Part shown: piece by piece, positions 13,483 through 13,761 of the stretch
Position numbering within the stretch: the stretch's first letter is position 1
Layout of the letters: the number at the start of each line of letters is the position of its first letter
NCBI GenBank assembly: GCA_966128725.1
Contig: CBHYLN010000148.1
Location: forward strand, 1-13,761
Direction of reading: 5' to 3'
Origin: JAFDZV01 sp966128725
GTDB lineage: Bacteria > Bacteroidota > Ignavibacteria > OLB7
DNA: 13,761 bases
Program-made: the position numbers and the translations under genes
Notes under the pieces: model-generated
The model's database searches: none
Told to the model about the DNA's origin: nothing
The model's input: only the letters and a program-made list of their open reading frames with translations

Positions 13483-13700
13483 CGCGGTGCAACCCCGCCC
13501 TTTGTTGGCAGGCATGGCACAGCCTTCGTGCGCCGCTGCACTCGGTGCACGTTGATCCTGTTGTCTGTGATTCCGATTCGAGCTTGTTCGGGTGGCCGGT
13601 TGATTCGCCGTATCAGGACCCGGTCGTGTTTCTGAAATCAGCTCGACCCTGTTGGTCATCAATCACATGATGATCGTAAGGGGTAGGGTAAAGGCTGTTG

Positions 13701-13743
13701 GCAAACTAACATCTGATGCCGGCGGGAACATCTTCCAGATTGC
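13701..13743 (-). promoter_or_regulatory. Family promoter module upstream of 12782-13384
   Basis: On the minus strand: box GCAATCTGGAAGATG (13743-13729), 20 nt, then TAGTTTGC (13708-13701). The box has two changes from consensus, yet the 20-nt spacing is kept. The predicted leader to the start codon is about 310 nt, the longest in the family. Confidence 0.7.
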
Positions 13744-13761
13744 CCACCTGAGAATCAGTAT

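Overview
The window reads as chromosomal DNA of a GC-rich member of the Bacteroidota/Chlorobi side of the FCB group, with Ignavibacteria or Kapabacteria-like lineages as a plausible but unproven placement. The grounds are a beta-helix protein ending in a type IX secretion (T9SS) sorting domain, a DUF695-type lipoprotein, TAnnTTTG-like -7 promoter elements, and a run of exported proteins with no sign of phage or transposon genes. No rRNA, tRNA, CRISPR array or IS element is visible.

Layout, left to right: a gene-poor leader (1-420); a small exported protein with a Trp/Arg/Cys tail (421-840, +); a bidirectional terminator; the divergent member of a five-member exported paralog family (995-1606, -); a DUF695 lipoprotein (1980-2606, -); a divergent cytoplasmic sulfatase (2967-4709, +); a large exported protein of unknown function (4864-6213, -) with a copy of its own 3' end just upstream of its start; a T9SS beta-helix protein (6553-7995, +) followed by a NudB-like Nudix hydrolase (8055-8510, +); two divergently transcribed Cys-rich exported proteins (8642-9034, -, and 9332-9766, +); and a tandem array of four more genes of the exported family, all on the minus strand (9913-10497, 10930-11532, 11809-12411, 12782-13384). 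The last three are each exactly 603 bp.

The main discovery is that all five family members, including the distant one at 995-1606, are preceded by the same promoter-like module. It is a 15-bp box with consensus GCAATCCGGAAGAAG on the minus strand, then exactly 20 nt, then a TAnnTTKC-like -7 element, while the 5' leaders below it (about 100-310 nt) are unrelated in sequence. This suggests a small co-regulated regulon of secreted proteins under a dedicated activator or alternative sigma factor. A second family of Cys-rich exported proteins (8642-9034, 9332-9766, and more remotely 421-840) shares a cysteine scaffold. Most gene junctions carry clear stem-loop terminators, so these secreted-protein genes look like independent single-gene units rather than an operon.
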